NCBI RefSeq assembly: GCF_000427665.1
Contig: NZ_KE386572.1
Coordinates: forward strand, 2,008,196-2,072,195
Length of the DNA stretch: 64,000 nucleotides
DNA from: Geminicoccus roseus DSM 18922
Lineage (GTDB): Bacteria > Pseudomonadota > Alphaproteobacteria > Geminicoccales > Geminicoccaceae
Direction of reading: 5' to 3'
Shown here: positions 7,288 to 20,084 of the stretch, one piece after another
Layout: each line of letters opens with the position of its first letter
Numbering within the stretch: position 1 is the first letter of the stretch
Made by a program: the position numbers and the translations under genes
The notes under the pieces: generated by a model
What the model was told of the DNA's origin: nothing
Seen by the model: only the letters and a program-made list of their open reading frames with translations
Database searches by the model: none

Positions 7288-9507
7288 ATGAAGCCCGCCC
7301 CCGACTTCCTGATCCTCCAGTCGGCCATGGACGCCGTGGTGGAGGCCCGTCACGGCGACCCGTTCGCCGTGCTGGGACCGCACGAAGTCGAGGGCGGGAT
7401 CGTGATCCGCGCCTTTCTGCCCGGCGCGATGAGCGTCGAGGTGGTCGAGACCGCCACGGGCGAGGCGATCGGGGCGCTGGAGCGCCGCCATCCGGCCGGC
7501 TTCTTCGAGGGGGTCCTGGCGGACCGCCCGGCCTGGCTCGCCTACCGGCTGCGCGCCACCAGCTTCGAGGGGGTGGTGTGGGAGACCGAGGACCCCTACC
7601 GGTTCGGGCCGGTGCTGGGTCCGCTCGACGACTATCTGCTGGGCGAGGGCACCCATCGCCGCCTGTGGGAGAAGCTGGGCGCCCACCTGATCGAGCATGA
7701 AGGCGTCAGGGGCGTCCATTTCGCGGTCTGGGCGCCCAATGCCGACCGGATCGCCGTGGTCGGCGAGTTCAACGACTGGGACGGCCGCCGCCACCCGATG
7801 CGCCGCCGGCTGGGGGCGGGGGTGTTCGAGCTGTTCGTGCCGGGCGTGGGCGAAGGAGCCCTGTACAAGTACGAGATCCGCGGCCCCGACGGCAACCTGC
7901 TGCCGCTCAAGGCCGACCCAGTGGGATTCGGCGCGGAATACCGGCCGGGCACCGCCTCGCGGGTCAGCAAGGTCGACGCGTTCGCCTGGGCGGATGCGGA
8001 CTGGATGACCCGGCGGGCGGCCCTGCACAACGTCCAGGCGCCGATCTCGGTCTACGAGGTGCACTTAGGATCCTGGGCGCGCGGCGAGGACAACCGCTTC
8101 CTGACCTACGAGGAACTAGGCGACCGGCTGATCCCCTACGCCATCGAGATGGGCTTCACCCATCTGGAGCTCCTGCCGATCACCGAGCACCCGTTCGACG
8201 GCTCCTGGGGCTACCAGCCGCTCGGCCTGTTCGCGCCGACCAGCCGGTTCGGCAGCCCGGCCGAGTTCGCCCGCTTCGTCGACCGCTGCCACCAGGCAGG
8301 CCTCGGGCTGATCCTGGACTGGGTGCCCGGTCACTTCCCGACCGACGCCCACGGCCTTGGCCGTTTCGACGGCACCGCCCTCTACGAGCATGCCGACCCG
8401 CGCCAGGGCTTCCACCAGGACTGGAACACCCTGATCTACAATTTCGGCCGGGCCGAGGTGATCAACTACCTGCACGCCAACGCCCTGTTCTGGCTGGACA
8501 ACTACCACCTGGACGGGCTGCGCGTGGATGCGGTGGCCTCGATGCTGTACCTGGACTACTCGCGCAAGCATGACGAGTGGGTGCCCAACAAGTACGGCGG
8601 CAACGAGAACCTGGAAGCCGTCGACTTCATGCGCCGGATGAACGAGCTGGCCTATGGCGAGAACCCGGGCGTGATGACGGTGGCCGAGGAATCAACCTCC
8701 TGGCCCGGCGTGTCGAAGCCGACCTGGACGGGGGGGCTGGGCTTCGGGTTCAAGTGGAACATGGGGTGGATGAACGACACCCTGGATTACATCAGCAAGG
8801 ACCCGGTCCATCGTCGCTGGCACCACCACCAGATGACGTTCGGCCTGCTCTACGCGTTTTCCGAGAACTTCATCCTGCCGATCAGCCATGACGAGGTGGT
8901 GCACGGCAAGGGCTCGCTGCTCACCCGGATGCCGGGCGACACGTGGCAGAAGTTCGCCAACCTGCGGGCCTATTTCGGCTTCATGTGGGGCCATCCCGGC
9001 AAGAAGCTGCTGTTCATGGGCCAGGAGTTCGCCCAGGGCGCCGAGTGGAGCGAGGCGCGCAGCCTGGACTGGCACCAGCTCGACATCGACTTGCACAAGG
9101 GCGTCCAGGACCTGGTGCGCGACCTGAACCATCTCTACCGGGAGACGCCGTCGCTCCATCGGCACGACTGCCATGGCGAGGGCTTCCAGTGGATCGACGC
9201 CAGCGATTCCGAGCATTCGGTCTACGCGTTCCTGCGCCTGGGCGACGCGGATCACCCGCCGGTCATGGTGGTCTGCAATTTCACCCCTAATCCGCACGTG
9301 AATTATCGGATCGGCCTGCCGCAACCGGGGCGCTGGAGGGAAGTTCTGAACACCGACGCCGCTTGCTACCGGGGAAGCGGGATGGGCAATGCCGGCGGGA
9401 TCGACAGCGAGCCGACCTCCTGGCACGGCCGCCCCTGCTCGGCCCAGGTCACGCTGCCGCCGCTTTCCACCCTTTTCTTCGTGGCGGAGGGCGTGCAGGA
9501 GTCGTGA
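7288..9507 (+). CDS. glgB: 1,4-alpha-glucan branching enzyme
   Basis: Creates alpha-1,6 branches in glycogen by moving short alpha-1,4 chains. The 739 residues have an N-terminal branching-enzyme domain (residues 1-110), a CBM48 domain ([21 protein letters not shown], about residues 140-165), a GH13 barrel and a C-terminal all-beta domain. The catalytic triad is visible: nucleophile Asp414 ([10 protein letters not shown]), acid/base Glu467 (TVAEEST) and Asp535 ([11 protein letters not shown]). Length and motifs are typical of GlgB. The start ATG has GAGGTG upstream and lies 11 bases after glgP. Confidence 0.96.
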   Translation: MKPAPDFLILQSAMDAVVEARHGDPFAVLGPHEVEGGIVIRAFLPGAMSVEVVETATGEAIGALERRHPAGFFEGVLADRPAWLAYRLRATSFEGVVWETEDPYRFGPVLGPLDDYLLGEGTHRRLWEKLGAHLIEHEGVRGVHFAVWAPNADRIAVVGEFNDWDGRRHPMRRRLGAGVFELFVPGVGEGALYKYEIRGPDGNLLPLKADPVGFGAEYRPGTASRVSKVDAFAWADADWMTRRAALHNVQAPISVYEVHLGSWARGEDNRFLTYEELGDRLIPYAIEMGFTHLELLPITEHPFDGSWGYQPLGLFAPTSRFGSPAEFARFVDRCHQAGLGLILDWVPGHFPTDAHGLGRFDGTALYEHADPRQGFHQDWNTLIYNFGRAEVINYLHANALFWLDNYHLDGLRVDAVASMLYLDYSRKHDEWVPNKYGGNENLEAVDFMRRMNELAYGENPGVMTVAEESTSWPGVSKPTWTGGLGFGFKWNMGWMNDTLDYISKDPVHRRWHHHQMTFGLLYAFSENFILPISHDEVVHGKGSLLTRMPGDTWQKFANLRAYFGFMWGHPGKKLLFMGQEFAQGAEWSEARSLDWHQLDIDLHKGVQDLVRDLNHLYRETPSLHRHDCHGEGFQWIDASDSEHSVYAFLRLGDADHPPVMVVCNFTPNPHVNYRIGLPQPGRWREVLNTDAACYRGSGMGNAGGIDSEPTSWHGRPCSAQVTLPPLSTLFFVAEGVQES

Positions 9508-9544
9508 GCGATGCGGCTGGGCATATCGGGGAAGGGAACGGCGC

Positions 9545-10812
9545 ATGGTCGAAGCAAAAACACCCACCACCGCACTGGCGCGCAATGCCATGGCCTATGT
9601 CCTGGCCGGCGGACGTGGCTCGCGACTTCATGAACTCACCGACCGGCGTGCCAAGCCCGCGGTGTTCTTCGGCGGCAAGACCCGGATCATCGACTTCGCG
9701 CTCAGCAACGCGCTCAATTCCGGGATCCGGCGGATCGCGGTGGCGACCCAGTACAAGGCGCACAGCCTGATCCGCCACCTCCAGCGCGGCTGGAACTTCC
9801 TGCGCCACGAGCGCAACGAGGGCTTCGACATCCTGCCCGCCAGCCAGCGGGTCTCGGAGACCCAGTGGTATGAGGGGACCGCCGATGCGGTCTTCCAGAA
9901 CATCGACATCATCCAGGACTATGCCCCGGAGTACATGGTCATCCTGGCCGGCGACCATGTGTACAAGATGGATTACGGCCTGATGCTCCAGCAGCATGTG
10001 GATACCGGCGCCGACGTGACCGTCGGCTGCCTGGAGGTCCCGCGCATGGAGGCGACCGCGTTCGGGGTGATGCATGTCGACGAGGAATCCCGTATCGTCG
10101 ACTTCCTGGAGAAGCCGGCCGATCCGCCCAGCATTCCAGGCAGCCCGGACGTGGCGCTGGCCAGCATGGGGATCTACGTCTTCAAGACCGACTTCCTGTT
10201 CGACCAGCTCCGCCGCGACGCGGAGACCCCCGGTTCCGCCCGGGACTTCGGCAAGGACCTGATCCCCTACATCGTCGAGCACGGCAAGGCGGTGGCGCAC
10301 CGCTTCACCCAGTCCTGCGTCCGCTCCAAGGCGGAGAGCATGGCGTACTGGCGCGATGTCGGCACGATCGATGCCTACTGGGAAGCCAGCATCGACCTGA
10401 CCGACATCGTCCCGGAGCTGGACCTGTTCGACCAGGACTGGCCGATCTGGACCTATTCCGAGCTCACCCCGCCGGCCAAGTTCGTCCACGACGTGGACGG
10501 GCGCCGGGGCGAGGCGGTCAGCTCGCTGGTCGCTGGCGGCTGCATCGTGTCCGGCTCGCGGATCCGGCGCTCGCTCCTGTCCACCGGCGTCCATGTCCAC
10601 TCCTACGGCCTGCTCGACGGCGCGGTGGTGCTGCCGCGCGCCCAGATCGGCCGGGGCACCCGCCTGCGCAACGTGGTGGTCGACAGCAGCGTGGTGATCC
10701 CGGACGGGCTCGTGGTCGGCGAGGATCCGGAACTGGATGCCCAGCGCTTCCGCCGGACCAGCCGCGGCATCTGCCTGATCACCCAGCCCATGATCGACCG
10801 GCTGGCCGTCTG

Positions 10813-10813
<1 letters not shown>
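9545..10813 (+). CDS. glgC: glucose-1-phosphate adenylyltransferase (ADP-glucose pyrophosphorylase)
   Basis: Makes ADP-glucose from ATP and glucose-1-phosphate, the committed and usually allosterically controlled step of glycogen synthesis. The 422 residues contain the nucleotidyltransferase signature ([20 protein letters not shown], residues 20-39), the [10 protein letters not shown] metal/nucleotide block, and a C-terminal left-handed beta-helix with hexapeptide-like repeats ([39 protein letters not shown]). Start ATG 9545 has GGGAAGGGAA ahead of it; an in-frame ATG at 9389 lies inside glgB and is rejected. The stop overlaps the glgA start (TGATG). Confidence 0.96.
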
Positions 10814-13901
<3,088 letters not shown>

Positions 13902-16900
13902 GTGGACCTGCGGGTCCTCCCGGGGCGTCCCTATCCGCTGGGCGTCACCCTTGACGGGAATGGCGTGAACGTCGCGCTGCCGACGGTCGACGCGCAGAAG
14001 ATCGAGTTCTGCATCTTCGACGGCAGGGGCGAGCGGGAGATCGCCCGCCTGGCCCTGCCGGAGCGGTCCAACGGCATCGTGTTCGGCCGGATCGAGGGCG
14101 TGGCGCCCGGCACCCGCTACGGCCTGCGCGTCCATGGGCCCTACGCGCCGAGGGCCGGCCACCGCTTCAACCCGAACAAGCTGCTGGTCGACCCGTTCGC
14201 CCGGATGCTGGACCGGCCGTTCCGCTTGGCGCGCTCCATGTTCGGTTACCAGCGCGGCCATCACGACGCCGACCTGTCCTTCGACGAGCAGGACAGCGCG
14301 CCGGACATGCCCAAGGCGATCGTGACCAAGCCGTCCCGGCCTTGCGCCGACAGCCGCCCGCGCACCGCCTGGACCCGGACCATCGTCTACGAGGCCCATG
14401 TGAAGGGCCTGACCAGGCTGCACCCGGCCCTGCCGGAACGGGTGCGCGGCAAGCTGACCGGCCTGGCCGAGCCGGCGATCCTGGACCACCTGACCAGGCT
14501 CGGCGTGACCGCGGTGGAGCTCCTGCCGATCCACGCCTTCCTGGACGAGCGCCATCTGGTGGAGAACGGCCTCGGCAACTACTGGGGCTACAACCCGGTG
14601 GCCTTCTCCGCTCCCGACCCGCGCTACCTGGTCGACGGCGGGGAGGACGAGCTGGCGGCCACCGTCGAGCGCCTGCACGGGGCCGGGCTCGAGGTGATCC
14701 TGGACGTGGTCTACAACCACAGCGCCGAGGGCGACGAGTTCGGCCCGACCGTTTCCCTGCGCGGCCTGGACAACGCCCTCTACTACCGCCTGGACCCGGC
14801 CGACCCCCGCTCCTACCTGAACGATTCGGGCTGCGGGAACACGCTGGCGGTCGAGCGGGCGCCGGTGCTGCGCCTGGTCATGGATTCGCTGCGCCACTGG
14901 GCGTCCCTGGGCGTGGACGGCTTCCGCTTCGACCTGGCCCCGACCGTGGCGCGGAATGCGGCCGGCTTCCAGGGCGACGGCGCCTTCCTGATGGCGCTGC
15001 GCCAGGACCCGGTCCTGGCCGACCTGAAGCTGATCGCCGAGCCCTGGGACATCGGGCCGGGCGGCTGGCAGACCGGCAACTTCCCGGACGGGTTCACCGA
15101 ATGGAACGACCGCTACCGGGACGACCTGCGCCGGTTCTGGAAGGGCGAGCCGGAGATGATCGGCCCGCTGGCGACCCGGCTGGCCGGCTCGCAGGACCTG
15201 TTCGGCCGGAACGGCCGGGGGCCCTGGGCCAGCCTGAACTTCATCACCGCCCATGACGGCTTCACCCTGCGCGACCTGGTCTCCTACGAGCGCAAGCACA
15301 ACCAGGCCAACCTGGAGGACAGTCGCGACGGGACCGACGACAACCATTCCTGGAACAACGGGGTCGAGGGACCGTCCAACGATCCGGCGGTGGTGGCCAG
15401 GCGCAAGGACGACATCCGCGCGCTGATGGCAGCCCTGATCCTCTCGCGCGGCACCCCGATGCTGACCATGGGCGACGAGTTCGCCCGCAGCCAGGGCGGC
15501 AACAACAACGCCTACTGTCAGGACGGGCCGCAGACCTGGCTGAACTGGACCGAGCTGCCGCCGGAGGGCGAGGGGCTGGTGGATCTGGTCGGCCAGCTCG
15601 TCCGCCTGCGCCAGGCGCATCCCGCCCTGCATCCCGAGCGCTTCCTGAACGGGCAGAGCGTGACTTGGCGGCGCGAGGACGGCCGCGCCTTCGACAATGG
15701 CGACTGGTACCGCCACGACCGCCGCTTTATCGGCATGGAGCTGCGCACCGAGCCGGACGCCCATGGTCTGGAAGACCCAGATCATGTCTATGTCGCGGTC
15801 AACGCCCACGACGCCCCGGTCCGCCTGACCCTGCCGCCCGCCGATCATCGCTGGCGGCTGGAACTATCGTCCGCGTCGGGCGCTTCACCGGTGCCGCATG
15901 GCATCCAACCCGAGCTGCAGGCCCGATCCGTGACCGTGCTGACCGACCGCGCCGCCCCCAGCGACGGCAACGACCCTGAGACCCTGAAGCGGCTGGCCGA
16001 CCTCGCCGGCATCGACCTCGCCTGGTGGGACATCGCCGGCACCCGCCACGAGGTGGCGCCGGACAGCCTGAAGGCGCTGCTGCGCGCGATGCGGATCCCG
16101 GCCGACAGCCCGGGCGACATCGCCGATTCCTTCACCCGGCTGGATCAGGCGCCCTGGCAGGCGACCCTGCCGAAGCTCTCCAGCGGCCGCGCCGACCGGC
16201 CGATCGTGCTGGACGTCACCGTCTCGGACGCCGAGCGCGCTCTGGAACTCGACCTGGCGTCGGAGGACGGCCAGGAACGCCGGATCACCCTGCGCCCGGC
16301 CGACGGCCAGCAGGTCGGGCAGCGCCAGCTGGACGGAGCGACGCGCACCCGCTGGCGGGTCACCCTGCCGGAAGCCCTGCCGGCCGGCCGCTGGCAGGTC
16401 CGCGGCGAGCACGGCCCGGCCCACCTGATCGTCTCGCCCGGCCGCTGCTTCCTGCCGCCGGCGCTGCGCGACGGGGGGCGCCGGTTCGGGGTGACCACCC
16501 ATCTCTATTCCCTGCGCCGCCAGGAGCACGATCCGGGCATCGGCGATTTCGGCACGCTCGCCTTGTTCGTCGACGCCTGCAAGAAGCTCGGCGCCGACGT
16601 GGTCGGGCTGAACCCGTTCCACGCCCTGTTTCTGAGCGATCCCGGCCGGGCCAGCCCGTACTACCCGTCCGACCGCCGCTTTTTGGACCAGCGCTATCTC
16701 GCCAGCGTGCTGGACCGGCAGTACCTGCCAGAGAGCGGCGGCCGGATCATCGACTATCCCAAGGTCGCGATGGGCAAGCTCGCCGCCGCCGAGCAGTCCT
16801 ACGCCGCCTTGAGCGACCAGTCCGGCCTCGACCTGTTCATCGCCGAATTCGGCAGCCAGATCACGGCGTTCGCCACCTTCCAGGCGCTGGAGGAGCAGTT

Positions 16901-17969
16901 CGGCTCCAGCAACTGGCGCGCCTGGCCGGAATGGGCGCGCCGGCCGGAGACGGTGGGCGACCGGGTCGATCCGGCCCGGGTCCGCTTCTTCGCCTACCTG
17001 CAATGGATGCTCGACCAGCAGCTCGCCGCCGCGGCCGGCCAGGCCGAGGGCATGGCGGTGGGGCTCTACCGCGACCTTGCGGTGGGGGCTGCGCCGGAAG
17101 GGGCGGAGTTCTGGTCGCAGCAGGACCGGTTCGCCCAGAACGTCGCGGTCGGCTCGCCGCCCGACCCGTTCAGCCCGACCGGGCAGATCTGGGGCGTACC
17201 GCCGCTCGACCCGCAGGTGCTGATGGCCGAGGGCCTGGCCGGCTGGCGCGACCTGCTGCGCGCCAACATGCGCCATGCCGGCGCCTTGCGGATCGACCAC
17301 GCCATGACCCTGCAGCGCCTGTTCTGGGTGCCCTCCGGCGCCTCGGCGCTGGACGGCGCCTATGTGCGCAACCCGGTCGACGCGATGTTCGCCGAGCTGG
17401 CGCTGTCCAGCCACGAATATTCCTGCATGGTGGTGGCCGAGGACCTGGGCACGGTGCCGGAAGGCTTCGGCGACCGCCTGGCCGATGCCGACATCCTGTC
17501 CACCAAGGTGATGTGGTTCGAGCGGGACGGCATGCGGTTCAAGCCGCCGGGCGAGTGGGCGGAGCGCGCCGCCGCCTGCATCTCCACCCACGACCTGGCG
17601 ACGCTTGCCGGGTTCTGGAAGGCCGACGACATCGAGCTGCGCGCCCGGGTGCACGGCACCGCACCCTCCGATCAGGCCCTGGCCGAGCGTGCGGAGGAAA
17701 AGGCGGGCCTCGCGGCGCTGATGGGCATCGACCCGGCCGACGAGGCCGCGCTGGCGCCGGCTGCCCATGCCATGCTGGCGCGCACCCCCTGCTCCCTGGT
17801 GCTGGCCCAGGCCGAGGACCTGGTGGGCGAGGTCGAGCAGCTCAACCTGCCCGGCACCGACATGGAGCGGCCGAACTGGCGCCGCCGGCTGGAGGTTCCG
17901 GTGGAAGAACTTGCCGATCACCCCTTGGCCCAGCGCGTGGTCGCCTCCATGAAGGCGGAACGACCTTGA
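13902..17969 (+). CDS. glgX-malQ: bifunctional glycogen debranching enzyme GlgX / 4-alpha-glucanotransferase MalQ fusion
   Basis: A single 1355-residue frame joins two complete enzymes. Residues 1-685 are GlgX: N-terminal CBM48-like domain, GH13 barrel with DVVYNH (268-273), nucleophile Asp344 (GFRFDLA), acid/base Glu380 (IAEPWD) and Asp452 (TAHDGF), then a beta domain. After a linker of only about 10 residues, residues 695-1355 are a full-length MalQ (GH77): nucleophile Asp1132 ([17 protein letters not shown]), Glu1180 ([10 protein letters not shown]) and Asp1231 (STHDLAT). GlgX cuts the alpha-1,6 stubs left by phosphorylase and MalQ disproportionates the released maltodextrins, so product and substrate are matched. 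The start is GTG 13902, immediately after the pgm stop. No frameshift or stop is seen at the junction. Confidence 0.94.
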   Translation: MDLRVLPGRPYPLGVTLDGNGVNVALPTVDAQKIEFCIFDGRGEREIARLALPERSNGIVFGRIEGVAPGTRYGLRVHGPYAPRAGHRFNPNKLLVDPFARMLDRPFRLARSMFGYQRGHHDADLSFDEQDSAPDMPKAIVTKPSRPCADSRPRTAWTRTIVYEAHVKGLTRLHPALPERVRGKLTGLAEPAILDHLTRLGVTAVELLPIHAFLDERHLVENGLGNYWGYNPVAFSAPDPRYLVDGGEDELAATVERLHGAGLEVILDVVYNHSAEGDEFGPTVSLRGLDNALYYRLDPADPRSYLNDSGCGNTLAVERAPVLRLVMDSLRHWASLGVDGFRFDLAPTVARNAAGFQGDGAFLMALRQDPVLADLKLIAEPWDIGPGGWQTGNFPDGFTEWNDRYRDDLRRFWKGEPEMIGPLATRLAGSQDLFGRNGRGPWASLNFITAHDGFTLRDLVSYERKHNQANLEDSRDGTDDNHSWNNGVEGPSNDPAVVARRKDDIRALMAALILSRGTPMLTMGDEFARSQGGNNNAYCQDGPQTWLNWTELPPEGEGLVDLVGQLVRLRQAHPALHPERFLNGQSVTWRREDGRAFDNGDWYRHDRRFIGMELRTEPDAHGLEDPDHVYVAVNAHDAPVRLTLPPADHRWRLELSSASGASPVPHGIQPELQARSVTVLTDRAAPSDGNDPETLKRLADLAGIDLAWWDIAGTRHEVAPDSLKALLRAMRIPADSPGDIADSFTRLDQAPWQATLPKLSSGRADRPIVLDVTVSDAERALELDLASEDGQERRITLRPADGQQVGQRQLDGATRTRWRVTLPEALPAGRWQVRGEHGPAHLIVSPGRCFLPPALRDGGRRFGVTTHLYSLRRQEHDPGIGDFGTLALFVDACKKLGADVVGLNPFHALFLSDPGRASPYYPSDRRFLDQRYLASVLDRQYLPESGGRIIDYPKVAMGKLAAAEQSYAALSDQSGLDLFIAEFGSQITAFATFQALEEQFGSSNWRAWPEWARRPETVGDRVDPARVRFFAYLQWMLDQQLAAAAGQAEGMAVGLYRDLAVGAAPEGAEFWSQQDRFAQNVAVGSPPDPFSPTGQIWGVPPLDPQVLMAEGLAGWRDLLRANMRHAGALRIDHAMTLQRLFWVPSGASALDGAYVRNPVDAMFAELALSSHEYSCMVVAEDLGTVPEGFGDRLADADILSTKVMWFERDGMRFKPPGEWAERAAACISTHDLATLAGFWKADDIELRARVHGTAPSDQALAERAEEKAGLAALMGIDPADEAALAPAAHAMLARTPCSLVLAQAEDLVGEVEQLNLPGTDMERPNWRRRLEVPVEELADHPLAQRVVASMKAERP

Positions 17970-17982
17970 GGGGGCTAGATTG

Positions 17983-18732
17983 ATGGCAGTCGAGAAAATT
18001 GCGCTGATCACCGGCGGCGGCAGCGGGGTGGGCCGTTCCACCGCGCTGGCGCTGGCGAAGGCCGGCTGGTCGGTGGTGGTGGCCGGCAGGCGGCAGGAGC
18101 AGCTGGACGGGGTTGTCCAGGAACTGGGTACCGACAAGGCGCTGGGCGTTGCCACCGATGTCAGCGACGACGCCTCGGTGCAGAACCTGTTCGCGAAGAT
18201 CAAGGAGCGCTTCGGCCGCCTCGACCTCCTGTTCAACAATGCCGGCACGTTCGGCCGCAACGCGCTCCTGGAGGAGCTGACCTACGACGACTGGAAGGCA
18301 GTGGTCGACGCCAACCTGACCGGCTCGTTCCTGTGCACCCGGGAAGCCTTCAAGCTCATGAAGGACCAGGACCCGCAGGGTGGGCGGATCATCAACAACG
18401 GCTCGATCTCGGCGCACGTGCCGCGGCCGAACTCGATCGCCTACACCGCGACCAAGCACGCGGTCACCGGGCTCACCCGCTCCACCTCGCTGGACGGGCG
18501 CAAGTACAACATCGCCTGCGGCCAGATCGACATCGGCAACGCCGCCAGCGAGATGACCAAGAAGATGGATGGCGGCGTCCCCCAGGCGGACGGCTCGATC
18601 AAGCCGGAGCCCAAGATCGACGCGGCCCATGTCGCCGACACGATCGTGCACATGGCGAGCCTGCCGCTGGACGCGAACGTCCAGTTCGTCACGGTGATGG
18701 CCACCAAGATGCCGTTCATCGGCCGCGGCTGA
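17983..18732 (+). CDS. SDR-family NAD(P)-dependent oxidoreductase
   Basis: A 249-residue classical short-chain dehydrogenase. The cofactor motif TGGGSGVG is at residues 9-16, NNAG at about 86-89, and the catalytic Tyr154-Lys158 pair in YTATK, with an upstream Ser in GSISAH. The substrate is not deducible. Start ATG 17983 follows GAGGGGG by 8 bases (TTG at 17980 is an alternative). It is 13 bases behind the GlgX-MalQ gene, so it is probably read from the glycogen operon, but there is no known reason for a glycogen role. It ends at a strong hairpin facing the convergent gabT. Confidence 0.88.
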   Translation: MAVEKIALITGGGSGVGRSTALALAKAGWSVVVAGRRQEQLDGVVQELGTDKALGVATDVSDDASVQNLFAKIKERFGRLDLLFNNAGTFGRNALLEELTYDDWKAVVDANLTGSFLCTREAFKLMKDQDPQGGRIINNGSISAHVPRPNSIAYTATKHAVTGLTRSTSLDGRKYNIACGQIDIGNAASEMTKKMDGGVPQADGSIKPEPKIDAAHVADTIVHMASLPLDANVQFVTVMATKMPFIGRG

Positions 18733-18738
18733 CCGTTC

Positions 18739-18778
18739 CGTCCTGCCCACCGGCGGCTCACCGCCCGTGGGCAGGACG
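18739..18778. terminator. strong bidirectional hairpin terminator
   Basis: CGTCCTGCCCAC (18739-18750) pairs with GTGGGCAGGACG (18767-18778), and inside it GGCGG pairs with CCGCC around a CTCA loop, with one C/C mismatch between the two stems. It fills the gap between two convergent operons. No T-run follows on either strand, so it may need Rho or act mainly as a 3'-end stabiliser. Confidence 0.7.
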
Positions 18779-18781
18779 CGA

Positions 18782-20068
18782 TCAGGCTTCCGCCTCGATC
18801 AGCGCCCGCTCCAGGATCGACAGGCCTTCCTCGACCACCTCGTCGGGGGCGGTGAGCGGGACCAGCACCCGCAGCACGTTGCCGGCATAGCCGCTGGTCA
18901 GGATCACCAGGCCGTCGCGGCGCGCCAGGGTCGCGACCTTGCGGGCAAGCGCCGTGGCCGGCTCCCTGGTCGCCCGGTCGGCGACCAGCTCGATGGCCAC
19001 CATCGCTCCGAGGCCGCGGACCTCGCCGATCGAGGTGACGTCGTTGCGCCGCGCGATCCCCTCTAGCCGTTCGGTCAGAAGGGCGCCCAGGTCCAGGCTG
19101 CGTTGCAGGAGGCCCTGCTCCTCGATCACCTCCAGCACCGCCAGCGCCGCCGCGCAGGCCAAAGGATTGCCGGAAAAGGTGCCGCCGAGCCCGCCCTGGC
19201 CGACCTTGTCCATGATTTTGGCCCGGCCGATCACCGCCGAGAGCGGCAGCCCGGCCGCCAGGCTCTTCGAGGTGACCACCAGGTCCGGCACCACGCCGGA
19301 ATGCTCGATCGAGAAATACCTGCCGGTCCGGCCCATCCCGGCCTGCACCTCGTCCGAGATCAGCAGGATGCCGTGCCGGTCGCACAAGGCCCGCAACTCG
19401 CGCAGGAACCCGAACGGCGCCACGTGGAAGCCGCCTTCGCCCTGCACCGGCTCGATGATGATGGCGCCGACCCGGTCCGGGCCGATGTCGTAGCGGAACA
19501 GGTCCTCGATCCCGTCCAGCGACTGCCGCTCGCTCACCCCGTGATAGGGTGAGGGGAACGGGGCGTGGTAGACCTCGCCCGGCATCGGCCCGAATCCGGT
19601 CTTGTAGGGCGACACCTTGCCGGTCAGCGCCAGGGTCAGGAGGGTGCGGCCATGGAAGGCGCCGGAAAAGGCGATCACGCCCGGCCGGCCGGTGGCGGCG
19701 CGGGCGATCTTCACCGCGTTCTCGTTGGCCTCGGCCCCGGTGGTGAACAGGATGGTCTTCTTGCGGGCAGGCCCTGGAGCCAGCGCGTTCAGCTTCTCGG
19801 CCAGCTCCACGTAGAGCTCGTAGGGCAGGACCTGGAAGGCGGTGTGGGTGAAGCCGTCCAGCTGCCGGCGGACCGCCTCCAGCACCTTGGGGTGGCGGTG
19901 GCCGACATTCTGCACGCCGATCCCGCCGGCAAAATCGATGTAGCGCCTGCCTTCGACATCCCAGACGAAGGCGTTCTCCGCCTTTGCGGCATAGACGCCG
20001 GTGGGGTTGCTGACCCCGGGTGCCACGGCGGCGTCACGCCGGGCGCGGAGGTCCGCGTTGCTCGTCAC
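18782..20068 (-). CDS. gabT: 4-aminobutyrate aminotransferase (possibly also 5-aminovalerate)
   Basis: PLP-dependent class III aminotransferase moving the amino group of GABA to 2-oxoglutarate, giving succinate semialdehyde. The 428 residues include GGIGVQNVGHRHPKV, the PLP-phosphate block TTGAEANENAVKIARAATGR, SDEVQAGMGRTGRYF and the Schiff-base lysine in VVTSKSLAAGLPLSAV. The start is GTG 20068 (GGAGTG upstream); a longer frame to 20179 would run into the upstream gene and is rejected. It is the last gene of the operon, 16 bases after the 2-monooxygenase, and takes the GABA expected from GbuA. The same family also handles 5-aminovalerate (DavT), which matters if the operon acts on lysine. 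Confidence 0.88.
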   Translation of the reverse strand: MTSNADLRARRDAAVAPGVSNPTGVYAAKAENAFVWDVEGRRYIDFAGGIGVQNVGHRHPKVLEAVRRQLDGFTHTAFQVLPYELYVELAEKLNALAPGPARKKTILFTTGAEANENAVKIARAATGRPGVIAFSGAFHGRTLLTLALTGKVSPYKTGFGPMPGEVYHAPFPSPYHGVSERQSLDGIEDLFRYDIGPDRVGAIIIEPVQGEGGFHVAPFGFLRELRALCDRHGILLISDEVQAGMGRTGRYFSIEHSGVVPDLVVTSKSLAAGLPLSAVIGRAKIMDKVGQGGLGGTFSGNPLACAAALAVLEVIEEQGLLQRSLDLGALLTERLEGIARRNDVTSIGEVRGLGAMVAIELVADRATREPATALARKVATLARRDGLVILTSGYAGNVLRVLVPLTAPDEVVEEGLSILERALIEAEA

Positions 20069-20084
20069 GATCCAGTCACTCCGA

